64,000 bases of DNA from Pleomorphomonas diazotrophica. GTDB lineage: Bacteria; Pseudomonadota; Alphaproteobacteria; Rhizobiales; Pleomorphomonadaceae. The DNA is taken from assembly GCF_002844595.1 (NCBI RefSeq), contig NZ_PJNW01000011.1, positions 186,001 to 250,000 on the forward strand, given 5' to 3'. Below the pieces are notes generated by a model. The model was not told where the DNA came from, made no database searches, and saw only the letters and a list, made by a program, of their open reading frames with translations. Each line of letters begins with the position of its first letter. Within the stretch, counting starts at the first letter, position 1. This document shows positions 16,128 through 22,952 of this stretch, one piece after another. Both the position numbers and the translations under genes were made by a program.

Positions 16128-16871
16128 TCAGCCGAGCCGTTTGCACAGCCTCACAAGCTTTGGCGCGGCCAGCTCCGTGTTGTCGACCACAATGTCAGCA
16201 CAAACCGCTGGGTTCACTTCCTGGATGTAGATATCGTCAGCGGCTTCGTAGCGGCTTTTGTGCACATCATGAACTCTGCGAAGCGTCACTCCTTGACCAG
16301 CGTCGCGCTCAGTACCGCGTTTGAATGCCTCTTCTCTCTCCGCTTCGAGCCAGATTCTCACCTCCCAGAGGCCAACAAGTTCGGGGCGGAAGCCGAAGAC
16401 TCCGTCAACAACCAGTACCCCATTGGGAGGAATATAGATTGACTCTTTAGAGTAGTCTGTCTGCGTAATGGGATCGATGCTGCAGAGGGAGCAATTTCCG
16501 CTTCCTGCAGGTCCTAAGGGATTGAGAAGAAGGCTCCGAACAGCCTGGTAATCGTACGCATTTCGATAGTAACCCTCACCAGTTGACCGATCATACAGAT
16601 GACCGTCGTTCCAGGACTTCTTGAAATCGTCCAGGCAGGCTCTGAACGCCGGACGTCCAAGTTGTGCAAGATGCTGAGCAATCTCGTGGCCAAAACTGGT
16701 TTTTCCCGCGCCGGTCCGCCCGTCGATGCCGATTCTCAAACGTTGACCTGACGTGCGCGAGATGCAGCGGGCCAATTGTGCGAGCAGGGTTGATCGTACC
16801 GCCCAGTTTTTTGCCGGGAATGGCTGCTGCCATGTCGACTTCGAGCGCACAAATAGCTCAGTGAATACCAT
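16128..16871 (-). CDS. uridine-kinase-like P-loop protein
   Basis: A 247-residue protein with Walker A GRTGAGKTSF (about 51-60), a DDF segment near 80 as in uridine kinase/phosphoribulokinase-type enzymes, VLVVDGVFGFRPEL (about 152-165, Walker B-like) and a lid-like region with RDAGQG and Arg-rich motifs. This suggests phosphorylation of a nucleoside or a similar small alcohol. The substrate cannot be determined. The start ATG has AGGA 8 bases upstream. GC content is clearly lower than in neighbouring genes, consistent with acquisition by transfer. It sits in the accessory patch between the two comM ends. Confidence 0.75.
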   Translation of the reverse strand: MVFTELFVRSKSTWQQPFPAKNWAVRSTLLAQLARCISRTSGQRLRIGIDGRTGAGKTSFGHEIAQHLAQLGRPAFRACLDDFKKSWNDGHLYDRSTGEGYYRNAYDYQAVRSLLLNPLGPAGSGNCSLCSIDPITQTDYSKESIYIPPNGVLVVDGVFGFRPELVGLWEVRIWLEAEREEAFKRGTERDAGQGVTLRRVHDVHKSRYEAADDIYIQEVNPAVCADIVVDNTELAAPKLVRLCKRLG

Positions 16872-16953
16872 TACTGATCCTGGAACTGCGTGGCTCGACG
16901 TTATGCTGTGAGGTTGGAGTGGCCCTCAGGGCCGTGGCGAAGCCACCTATGAT

Positions 16954-16979
16954 GGTGAGGTGGAGACTTTCACCTCGCC
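16954..16979 (-). terminator. weak hairpin after the DHFR-fold gene
   Basis: GGTGAGGTG pairs with CACCTCGCC (9 bp with one G-T pair, 8-base loop) just after the minus-strand stop at 16987. There is no T-run, so it is only a possible terminator. Confidence 0.35.
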
Positions 16980-16986
16980 GGTGATC

Positions 16987-17628
16987 TCAGCGCGCGAAAG
17001 TCAGGTGAATGGTGCCGCTCTCGGCGACCTCGGACTTAACCGTGGGCAGACGGGTTTCGAGGCCTCGCTGGTTGTCCCACAGGCGGACGCCACTACCAAG
17101 CACGATCGGCGCGATGGCGACGTGCAGGTGATCAACAAGATCTGCCTCGAGGAAAGCTCGTACGGTGGTGGGGCCGCCGCCGATGCGAACGTCCTTACCA
17201 CCGGCGGCGGCCGTGGCCTGGGCCATCGCGTCTTCGATGTTGGCATCGATGAAATGAAAGGTCGTGTCGGAAAGCTTAAACGTGGGCCGCGGGTTGTGAG
17301 TGAGCACGAAAACCGGGCAGTGGAAGGGCGGCTCGTCGCCCCACCAGCCCTTCCAGTCCGGATCGTCGGGGTAGTTATGGAGGCCGAACTTGCCGGCGCC
17401 CATAATCTCGGCTCCGGTGTTCTCGAAATAAGCGAGTGCGTAGGCATCATCGAGGCCTGTGGTGCCAGCCCCAGAATTGTCATGGAAGACGCGCTCGCGG
17501 AAAGTGCGGGTGGCGACATAGGAAGCAGTGAGCCGTCCCCAATCGTCACCGAAGGGCTTTTCAGGGGTGATATCGGTGGTGGTGGCGAAGCCATCGAGCG
17601 AAATCATCAGGTCGACGCGAACAATCAT
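16987..17628 (-). CDS. dihydrofolate-reductase-fold protein (RibD C-terminal domain family)
   Basis: A 213-residue protein of the RibD_C / dihydrofolate-reductase-like family. It begins MIVRVDLMISLDGFATT, the family's strand-loop start, and has GAGKFG in the middle and ...DVRIGGGPTTVRAFLEADLVDHLHVAIAPIVLGSG, the NADPH-binding and C-terminal signature. Such stand-alone proteins are usually annotated as DHFR family but rarely act on dihydrofolate. I choose the ATG at 17628 with GGGAG upstream. A longer frame to 17754 would overlap the divergent ArsR gene. It is divergent from that ArsR gene, with a palindrome between them, so ArsR probably controls it. Confidence 0.82.
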   Translation of the reverse strand: MIVRVDLMISLDGFATTTDITPEKPFGDDWGRLTASYVATRTFRERVFHDNSGAGTTGLDDAYALAYFENTGAEIMGAGKFGLHNYPDDPDWKGWWGDEPPFHCPVFVLTHNPRPTFKLSDTTFHFIDANIEDAMAQATAAAGGKDVRIGGGPTTVRAFLEADLVDHLHVAIAPIVLGSGVRLWDNQRGLETRLPTVKSEVAESGTIHLTFAR

Positions 17629-17653
17629 GGATAAGCTCCCAAACGGGATTACT

Positions 17654-17667
17654 AAGGTAGTTACCTT
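17654..17667. promoter_or_regulatory. operator-like palindrome AAGGTAGTTACCTT
   Basis: Perfect 6-base arms with a 2-base centre lie in the 114-bp gap between the DHFR-fold gene and the divergent ArsR gene, 26 bases from the former's start codon. Position and symmetry suggest the ArsR binding site controlling both genes. Confidence 0.55.
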
Positions 17668-17742
17668 CATATTATGGCGCTGACAGTGAGGCAAGTGCCT
17701 TTTTATATTGACGGGGCAAACGGGTGGGGTTAGGCCTCGGCC

Positions 17743-18066
17743 ATGCCGTACCATTCGAGCCCGTTGGATTTAGCCTTTCACGCCCTGAGCGACCCGACGC
17801 GGCGCGCGGTAATATCGCAGTTGCGCGATGGCGAACTGCCGGTGACCAAGCTGGCGGAACCATACGATATGGCCCTGCCCTCTTTTGCGCAGCATCTTAG
17901 GGTGCTGGAGGAGTGTGGTCTGATCGTCAGTGAAAAGCGCGGACGGAGCCGCTGGTGCCGGCTGGTGCCGGAGCGTTTCGACGAGGCGGCAGACTGGATG
18001 GCTAATGAGCGCCGGCATGCTGAGGAGCGGCTCGATCGGCTGGAACGCTACCTCGACCGGATATGA
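17743..18066 (+). CDS. ArsR-family winged-helix regulator
   Basis: A 107-residue regulator with the typical opening FHALSDPTRRAVISQLRDGE (about 12-31), recognition helix region MALPSFAQHLRVLEECGLI (about 45-63) and wing KRGRSRWCRL. No metal-binding cysteine pair of the ArsR/SmtB type is visible. It belongs to the group that accompanies SRPBCC or DHFR-like genes. It is divergent from the DHFR-fold gene and likely represses it. Confidence 0.88.
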   Translation: MPYHSSPLDLAFHALSDPTRRAVISQLRDGELPVTKLAEPYDMALPSFAQHLRVLEECGLIVSEKRGRSRWCRLVPERFDEAADWMANERRHAEERLDRLERYLDRI

Positions 18067-18081
18067 AGGGAACCGATAACG

Positions 18082-18222
18082 ATACCGTTCGAGGACCTGC
18101 TTGATCCAAAGCGTCACTCCGCCAAAGCGAAAACCGATGCTTGCTTCGAGTTGGCGCACGACGTCCAAGCCGACACTATCCCGATAGAAGGCGACCGTCT
18201 CGCTCCGGCATGCAATGGCACC
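18082..18222 (-). pseudogene. glyoxalase/VOC-family remnant
   Basis: On the minus strand a frame reads RSETVAFYRDSVGLDVVRQL then EASIGFRFGGVTLWI, the first beta-alpha unit of a vicinal oxygen chelate (glyoxalase/bleomycin-resistance) domain. A TAG stop lies in frame at 18225-18223, no start codon is present, and the similarity ends near 18085 before the ArsR stop. About 45 of the usual 120 residues remain, so it is a dead fragment. Confidence 0.6.
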
Positions 18223-18255
18223 CTAGATTCCCATGTTTCGTCCAGGAGAAAGTTC

Positions 18256-18777
18256 CTACTTGCCGTCGAGTGCGTCTGTCATCGCACGCTTTCCCTCCGA
18301 GACCAGTGCCCAGAAATCCGCGACGCCCTCGCCGGCGATCCGCCGAGCAAGTGCGGCGAGGTGCGAGTGCCAACCGCTACCGAAGTCGATGGCATCCTCG
18401 CGGCCGCGCAGCCGCGAATGGGTCAGGACCAGTCGCGTGCCGGCACCTTCGGCAAGAAGACATATCTCGACCTCTCCGGCCGCGCCTTGTTCCCAGGTGA
18501 ACACCATGCGATGCGGCGGCTCGAAGGCCAGTATGCGTTCTGTCCAGCTTTGGCCGATGAAGTCACGGTACTGCGATGGCGTGGGAACCACCTGATCCGA
18601 CAACCGGTCGTGATCCATGGTGAGCCCGATGGTACCCTCGGGACGCAGGTCGTCGGGCGCCGCCATGAACCAGCGCGCCCGGAGATCCGGGTCGACAATG
18701 AACTGCCAGACCCTTTCGATGGAAGCGTCGAAATGGCGTTCCAGGACAAGCTTGGACGTCGATATGTGGTCGGCCAA
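18256..18777 (-). CDS. SRPBCC (AHSA1/START-like) domain protein
   Basis: A 173-residue helix-grip protein: LVLERHFDASIERVWQFIVDPDLRARWF (about 8-35), RPEGTIGLTMDHDRL, RILAFEPPHRMVFTW, and a C-terminal helix HSHLAALARRIAG. It binds an unknown small ligand. The best start is a TTG at 18777, eight bases after a perfect AGGAGG. Upstream in-frame codons overlap the ArsR gene and add non-homologous residues. It lies 41 bases after the ArsR gene on the same strand, a very common ArsR-SRPBCC operon pairing in which the regulator represses both. Confidence 0.85.
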   Translation of the reverse strand: MADHISTSKLVLERHFDASIERVWQFIVDPDLRARWFMAAPDDLRPEGTIGLTMDHDRLSDQVVPTPSQYRDFIGQSWTERILAFEPPHRMVFTWEQGAAGEVEICLLAEGAGTRLVLTHSRLRGREDAIDFGSGWHSHLAALARRIAGEGVADFWALVSEGKRAMTDALDGK

Positions 18778-18818
18778 ATCCGTGTCCTCCTGATGCTGGT
18801 CGCGAGGGAAGGTACCCT

Positions 18819-19142
18819 TCACTGGGGCTTGTCCCTCAAGGCAGCTTCCAGGGCGTCCAGTCTGCGCGTCCAGAAGCCTTCCCAGCGATGCAACCATTCC
18901 TCGGCATCCCGAAGGGGGGCGGCTTCCAATGTACAGACTTGCTGACGTCCTACCTTGCGGCGTCGAACCAAGCCGGCGCGAACCAGAACGCCGACATGCT
19001 TGGAAGCTCCCGCGAAGCTCATCGCGTGTGGCGCCGCAAGCTCTCCGATCGATTTCTCGCCGGTCGATAGCGCCGCGAGCATTGCCCGGCGGGTCGGATC
19101 GGCGAGAGCGGTAAATGTCGCATCGAGATTTCGTTCAACCAT
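18819..19142 (-). CDS. ArsR-family regulator paired with the SRPBCC gene
   Basis: A 107-residue winged-helix regulator: FTALADPTRRAMLAALSTGE (about 10-29), MSFAGASKHVGVLVRAGLV (about 41-59), RRRKVGRQQVCTLE (wing). No metal site is seen. It is the first gene of a two-gene unit with the SRPBCC protein. Its start codon ATG lies inside the palindrome AACCATATGGTT, and a second similar site lies 38 bp upstream, so self-repression is likely. Confidence 0.9.
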   Translation of the reverse strand: MVERNLDATFTALADPTRRAMLAALSTGEKSIGELAAPHAMSFAGASKHVGVLVRAGLVRRRKVGRQQVCTLEAAPLRDAEEWLHRWEGFWTRRLDALEAALRDKPQ

Positions 19143-19186
19143 ATGGTTTTATATCGACTCGACCTAGCATGGTCAACCACCTGGTT
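19137..19186. promoter_or_regulatory. paired ArsR operator candidates AACCANNTGGTT
   Basis: Site 1, AACCATATGGTT (19137-19148), is a perfect 12-bp palindrome that includes the start codon. Site 2, AACCACCTGGTT (19175-19186), has the same 5-base arms. The centres are 38 bp apart. The pair lies exactly where an ArsR/SRPBCC operon promoter should be. Confidence 0.6.
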
Positions 19187-19356
19187 TAATGACATTGCGT
19201 GGCGCGGATTCGGAATGCGCTCAAGTGGCATGAGCGGGAGGGCGGGCCGCCACCTCCGACCAGTTTTTACGCAGCGGTGTCAAATGGTTGAGTGTGCGGC
19301 CCGCCAGACGGCCGCGCCACGCCCGGTTGTCTTTCGCTCGGATCGCTGCGAGCCGG

Positions 19357-20892
19357 TTACGCCGCTCGCACCCGCCGATCGGGGCCGGTGCGATAGACGA
19401 GGGCCTCGCCGACATGCAGGCGGCTGACGTTATCCGCACCGTCGAGATCAGCGAGGGTACGGGCCACTTTCAGCACACGATGATAGCCACGCGCCGAGAG
19501 CGACAGCCGTTCAGCGGCTTGTTTCAGCAGGGAAAGGCCGGCGCTGTCGGGCTCGGCAACGCCGTCGATCACGGCGGCCGGCGCCGTGGCATTGGTGACC
19601 GAGGCATCGAGGCCGAGGGAGACGTAACGATCGGACTGAATGGCCCGCGCCGCCGCGACGCGAGCGGCAACCGTCGACGATGGCTCGCCGCTTCGACGCG
19701 CGCCGATCAGGTCGGATGCCGACACGGCGGGCACCTCGACGGTGAGATCGAAGCGGTCGAGCAGCGGGCCGGAGATGCGTTCCTGATACTCGGCGGCACA
19801 GGCCGGTCCGCGACGACAGGTATGGCCCGGCGTGCCGGCAAGGCCGCAGCGGCAAGGATTCATGGCGGCGACGAGCTGGAAGCGGGCCGGATAGGTGACG
19901 CGGTTGTTGGCGCGGGCGATCACCACGTCGCCGGTTTCCAACGGCTGGCGCAGGCTGTCGAGCACGGCCGGATTGAACTCCGGCAGTTCGTCGAGGAACA
20001 GCACACCGCGATGGGCCAGCGAGATCTCGCCCGGTTTTGCCCGCACGCCACCACCCACCAGCGCCGCCATCGACGCCGAATGGTGCGGCGCGCGGAACGG
20101 CCGCCGATCGGAAAGCCGCCCATCGGCGAGCGTGCCGGCAATCGAGGCGATCATCGAGATTTCCAGGAGCTCCTGCGGCCTCAACGCCGGCAGGATGGAG
20201 GGCAAACGGCTCGCAAGCATCGACTTGCCGGACCCTGGCGGGCCGACCATCATGAGATTGTGTCCGCCGGCTGCCGCCACCTCCAGCGCCCGCCGCGCGC
20301 TCTCCTGGCCCTTGACATCGGCGAGGTCGGGCAGCGCCGCCAAGGCATCGGCCACCTTCGGTTCGGGCCGCGACAGCACCTGGGTGCCCTTGAAGTGATT
20401 GACGACGGCGATCAGGCTGATCGGCGCCAGGATCGGCATTTCGGCATCCGCCCAGGCCGCCTCCGGTCCGGAGGCGCGCGGGCACATCAACCCCAGCCCT
20501 TCGGCATTGGCGGCGATTGCCGCCGGCAGCACGCCGGCCACCGGTGCGACGGTCCCGTCAAGCGAAAGCTCGCCGAGCACGACATAGTCGGTGAGGGCAT
20601 CACCCGGCAGTGCGCCCATCGCCACCATGAGGGCAAGCGCTATGGGCAGATCGTAATGACTGCCTTCCTTGGGCAAGTCGGCGGGCGCCAGATTGACCGT
20701 GATGCGCTTGGCCGGCAGGGCGAGGCCGGAGGCGGCCAGCGCAGCGCGGACGCGCTCGCGGCTCTCGGTCACTGCCTTGTCGCCGAGACCAACAATGTTG
20801 AACAGCACCTTGCCCGGCCCCATGTGGACCTGAACGTCGACCGGCGTCGCCTCGACGCCCTGAAAACACACGGTTCTGACGTGCGCAACCAT
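19357..20892 (-). CDS. comM: YifB/ComM family Mg-chelatase-like AAA+ ATPase
   Basis: A 511-residue hexameric helicase-type ATPase. The N-terminal Lon-protease-like fold (about 1-170) is followed by a Mg-chelatase AAA+ domain with Walker A MMVGPPGSGKSML (about 215-227), Walker B GVLFLDELPEF, and NPCRCG plus Cys-rich TPGHTCRRGPACA, then the C-terminal helical domain. In Vibrio, ComM drives branch migration during natural transformation; whether that applies here is unknown. The ATG at 20892 has GGGAGC upstream; a non-ATG start eight codons earlier lacks an RBS. The last 63 residues are duplicated at 15717-15914, and comM is a known insertion target in other bacteria. Confidence 0.93.
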   Translation of the reverse strand: MVAHVRTVCFQGVEATPVDVQVHMGPGKVLFNIVGLGDKAVTESRERVRAALAASGLALPAKRITVNLAPADLPKEGSHYDLPIALALMVAMGALPGDALTDYVVLGELSLDGTVAPVAGVLPAAIAANAEGLGLMCPRASGPEAAWADAEMPILAPISLIAVVNHFKGTQVLSRPEPKVADALAALPDLADVKGQESARRALEVAAAGGHNLMMVGPPGSGKSMLASRLPSILPALRPQELLEISMIASIAGTLADGRLSDRRPFRAPHHSASMAALVGGGVRAKPGEISLAHRGVLFLDELPEFNPAVLDSLRQPLETGDVVIARANNRVTYPARFQLVAAMNPCRCGLAGTPGHTCRRGPACAAEYQERISGPLLDRFDLTVEVPAVSASDLIGARRSGEPSSTVAARVAAARAIQSDRYVSLGLDASVTNATAPAAVIDGVAEPDSAGLSLLKQAAERLSLSARGYHRVLKVARTLADLDGADNVSRLHVGEALVYRTGPDRRVRAA

Positions 20893-20959
20893 CGTATTGC
20901 TCCCGAGCCGCTGCAACCTAAGCGGACATTTGAGCCGCTGTCAAGAACGAGAAGAGAAC

Positions 20960-20999
20960 AAAGCAAGGTCGTTTGTTCCCGCAGGGAAAGCCTTGCTTT
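20960..20999. repeat. nested inverted repeats upstream of the XRE-cupin gene
   Basis: AAAGCAAGG (20960-20968) pairs with CCTTGCTTT (20991-20999). Inside them TTCCC-GCA-GGGAA (20976-20988) forms a second perfect repeat. The structure lies between the divergent comM and XRE-cupin genes. It may be a regulator site or an RNA hairpin. Confidence 0.45.
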
Positions 21000-21019
21000 C
21001 TTGTTGCCTTTCACCCTTT

Positions 21020-21037
21020 CGTCTCTTAAAAGAGACG
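21020..21037. promoter_or_regulatory. palindrome CGTCTCTT-AA-AAGAGACG overlapping the XRE-cupin RBS
   Basis: Perfect 8-base arms end one base before the ATG at 21039. The right arm AAGAGA doubles as the Shine-Dalgarno. XRE-cupin regulators typically bind such palindromes in their own promoters, so this is a strong autoregulation candidate. Confidence 0.6.
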
Positions 21038-21038
21038 T

Positions 21039-21605
21039 ATGGATACTTTTGAAGACGAAACCAGCACCCGGCTTGCCGCCCGCATCCGCCTTGAACGCGA
21101 GGGACGTGGCTGGTCGCTGGCCGACCTTGCTGCCCGCTCCGGCGTTGGCAAGGCGACGATTTCCAAGATCGAGCGCGGCGACGCCTCGCCGACCGCCGGC
21201 ATCCTGGTCCGTCTCGCGGCTGCCTTCGATCTGACACTCGCAAGCCTGCTGGTGCGGGCCGAAGCCGGCGCCGACCGGCTGGTTCGTGCGTCGGATCAAT
21301 CCGTCTGGCGCGACCCGGATACCGGCTATCTCCGCCGGCAGGTCTTCATCCGTCCCGACCATCCGCTTGAAATCGTCGAGGTCTCCATGCCCGCCGGGAA
21401 GAGCGCGGTGCTGCCGGCGGCTTCCTACGCCTTCATCCGGCAGGTGGTCTGGCTGATCGAGGGCGAGCTCACCGTCAGCGACGCGGACGGTCGGCATGTT
21501 CTCGCCGCCGGCGACTGCCTCGGCTTCGGACCGCCTGCCGACGTGACCATTTCAAACGAGAGCGATGCGCCGGCCCGCTACGTGGTGGCGCTGTCGAGGA
21601 GCTGA
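21039..21605 (+). CDS. XRE-family regulator with C-terminal cupin domain
   Basis: A 188-residue protein with a helix-turn-helix (about 10-65: LAARIRLEREGRGWSLADLA and GVGKATISKIERGDASPTAG) and a cupin barrel (about 110-185: VWLIEGELTVSDADGRHVLAAGDCLGFGPP). Proteins of this layout sense small molecules through the cupin and repress nearby catabolic or transport genes. The next gene, an acetyltransferase, follows after one base and uses GAGGAG within this gene's end, so they form an operon. Confidence 0.92.
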   Translation: MDTFEDETSTRLAARIRLEREGRGWSLADLAARSGVGKATISKIERGDASPTAGILVRLAAAFDLTLASLLVRAEAGADRLVRASDQSVWRDPDTGYLRRQVFIRPDHPLEIVEVSMPAGKSAVLPAASYAFIRQVVWLIEGELTVSDADGRHVLAAGDCLGFGPPADVTISNESDAPARYVVALSRS

Positions 21606-21606
21606 C

Positions 21607-22125
21607 ATGTCGGACATCACCATTCACCCGCTCGGTCTCAATGCCGCCACCGTCGATGCGCTGGCCGCGCTGATCGTTGAGACGGTGGCCGGCGGCGGTT
21701 CGGTCAGTTTCATGCACCCATTCGCCTTGGAGGATGCACGCGCTTTCTGGCGTGGATCGCTGACGGCGGCCGACGAGGGGCAGCGCATCGTGCTCGGGGC
21801 CTTCGACGGCGGGATGCTGGTGGGCACGCTGACTCTGCTGCTCGACTGCCCGCCCAACCAGCCTCATCGGGCGGAGTTCGCCAAGATGATGACGCGGCCA
21901 AGCCACCGTGGGCGCGGCGTCGCTACGGCGTTGATCCGCGCTGCTGAGCAAATCGCCCGCGCCAAGGGACGGACGCTGATCGTGCTGGACACGGCGAGCG
22001 ACGGTGGCGCCGGGCCGCTCTACGAGCGTTGCGGCTTTCGTCTCGCCGGCGAGATCCCGAACTATGCGCTGAAGCCGCATGGCGGCTACACCGGCACGCT
22101 CTACTATTACAAGGAGTTGGCCTAG
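21607..22125 (+). CDS. GNAT-family N-acetyltransferase
   Basis: A 172-residue acetyl-CoA-dependent acetyltransferase. The acetyl-CoA loop is RPSHRGRGVATALIRAAEQIA (about 98-118, R/Q-x-x-G-x-G/A), followed by LIVLDTASDGGAGPLYERCGF (about 124-144), the beta5-alpha4 motif. The acceptor is unknown. The start ATG comes one base after the regulator's stop. The gene converges with the RNA methyltransferase gene, with a 4-base overlap at 22122-22125. The layout resembles the XRE-cupin plus GNAT pair common in Rhizobiales. Confidence 0.9.
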   Translation: MSDITIHPLGLNAATVDALAALIVETVAGGGSVSFMHPFALEDARAFWRGSLTAADEGQRIVLGAFDGGMLVGTLTLLLDCPPNQPHRAEFAKMMTRPSHRGRGVATALIRAAEQIARAKGRTLIVLDTASDGGAGPLYERCGFRLAGEIPNYALKPHGGYTGTLYYYKELA

Positions 22126-22949
22126 CTCAACTGGCCGCGCCGGAGCTCGTAGAGCATGACGCCGGTGGCCACCGCCAGATTGAGGCTGTCGGCACGACCG
22201 GCCATCGGGATCTTGACGCGAACGTCGCAAGCCCTAGTCATGTCCTCGGTCATGCCGGCCTGCTCGTTGCCCATCACCAGCACCGTCGGCGCGCGGCTCT
22301 CGATCTTGCGATAGTCGTGCGTCGCCTTGAGATGCGTGCCGACGAGGCGAACGCCCGCTCCCTTCGCCCAGGCGAGGAAGGCGTCACGGCCGGTTTTGAC
22401 CAGCGGCACATGGAACAGCGAGCCCATGGTGGCGCGCACTGTCTCGAAGGAGAAGGGATCGCAGGTCTCGCCAACCAGGATGACGCCCTTGGCGCCCACC
22501 GAATCCACGGTGCGGATGATGGTGCCGAGATTGCCGGGGTCGCGCACCTGCTCGAGCGCCACCCAGACCTCGCCCTCACCAACCTTGACCTCGGCCAGTG
22601 GCTTCAACCGCTGGCCGAACACGCCCACCACCATCTGCGGATTGTCGCGATGGGTGATCTTGGCGAGCACCGCCTCGCCCATTTCCAGCACGTCGCCGCC
22701 ACGCGCCCGCACGGCGGCGGCGGCCTTGGCGACATGCGGCTGGTCACGCACCGCCGGCGCATAGGCGATGGCGGCGATCGGCCAGTTTTCTTCCAGAGCA
22801 TCGGTGACGAGCTTCAGACCCTCGCCGATGAAGCGGCCCGTTTCCTCGCGCGCCTTCTTCATGGCGAGCGCCCGGATATCCTTGACCAGCGGGTTGGTCA
22901 GCGAGGTGATCTGCCGGACGGCGCCAGGCGCCCTTTCCCTGTCGGCCAT
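22122..22949 (-). CDS. TrmH/SpoU-family RNA 2'-O-methyltransferase
   Basis: A 275-residue SPOUT-class enzyme that methylates ribose 2'-OH in rRNA or tRNA. The N-terminal substrate-binding domain (about 10-95) starts ITSLTNPLVKDIRALAMKKAR. The SPOUT domain has LEQVRDPGNLGTIIRTVDSVGA (motif 1, about 130-151), LVMGNEQAGM (motif 2) and VKIPMAGRADSLNLAVATGVMLYE (motif 3, about 245-268), where the deep trefoil knot binds SAM. The specific target base is not determinable. It lies 3 bases downstream of the methyltransferase gene on the same strand, so the two are co-transcribed. Confidence 0.92.
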   Translation of the reverse strand: MADRERAPGAVRQITSLTNPLVKDIRALAMKKAREETGRFIGEGLKLVTDALEENWPIAAIAYAPAVRDQPHVAKAAAAVRARGGDVLEMGEAVLAKITHRDNPQMVVGVFGQRLKPLAEVKVGEGEVWVALEQVRDPGNLGTIIRTVDSVGAKGVILVGETCDPFSFETVRATMGSLFHVPLVKTGRDAFLAWAKGAGVRLVGTHLKATHDYRKIESRAPTVLVMGNEQAGMTEDMTRACDVRVKIPMAGRADSLNLAVATGVMLYELRRGQLS

Positions 22950-22952
22950 GGC

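Noticed and set aside
19143-19356. Insertion-sequence ends or a transposase remnant next to intact comM
   Set aside because: No terminal inverted repeats, target duplication or transposase motif could be found; only ArsR operators at 19137-19186 are clear.
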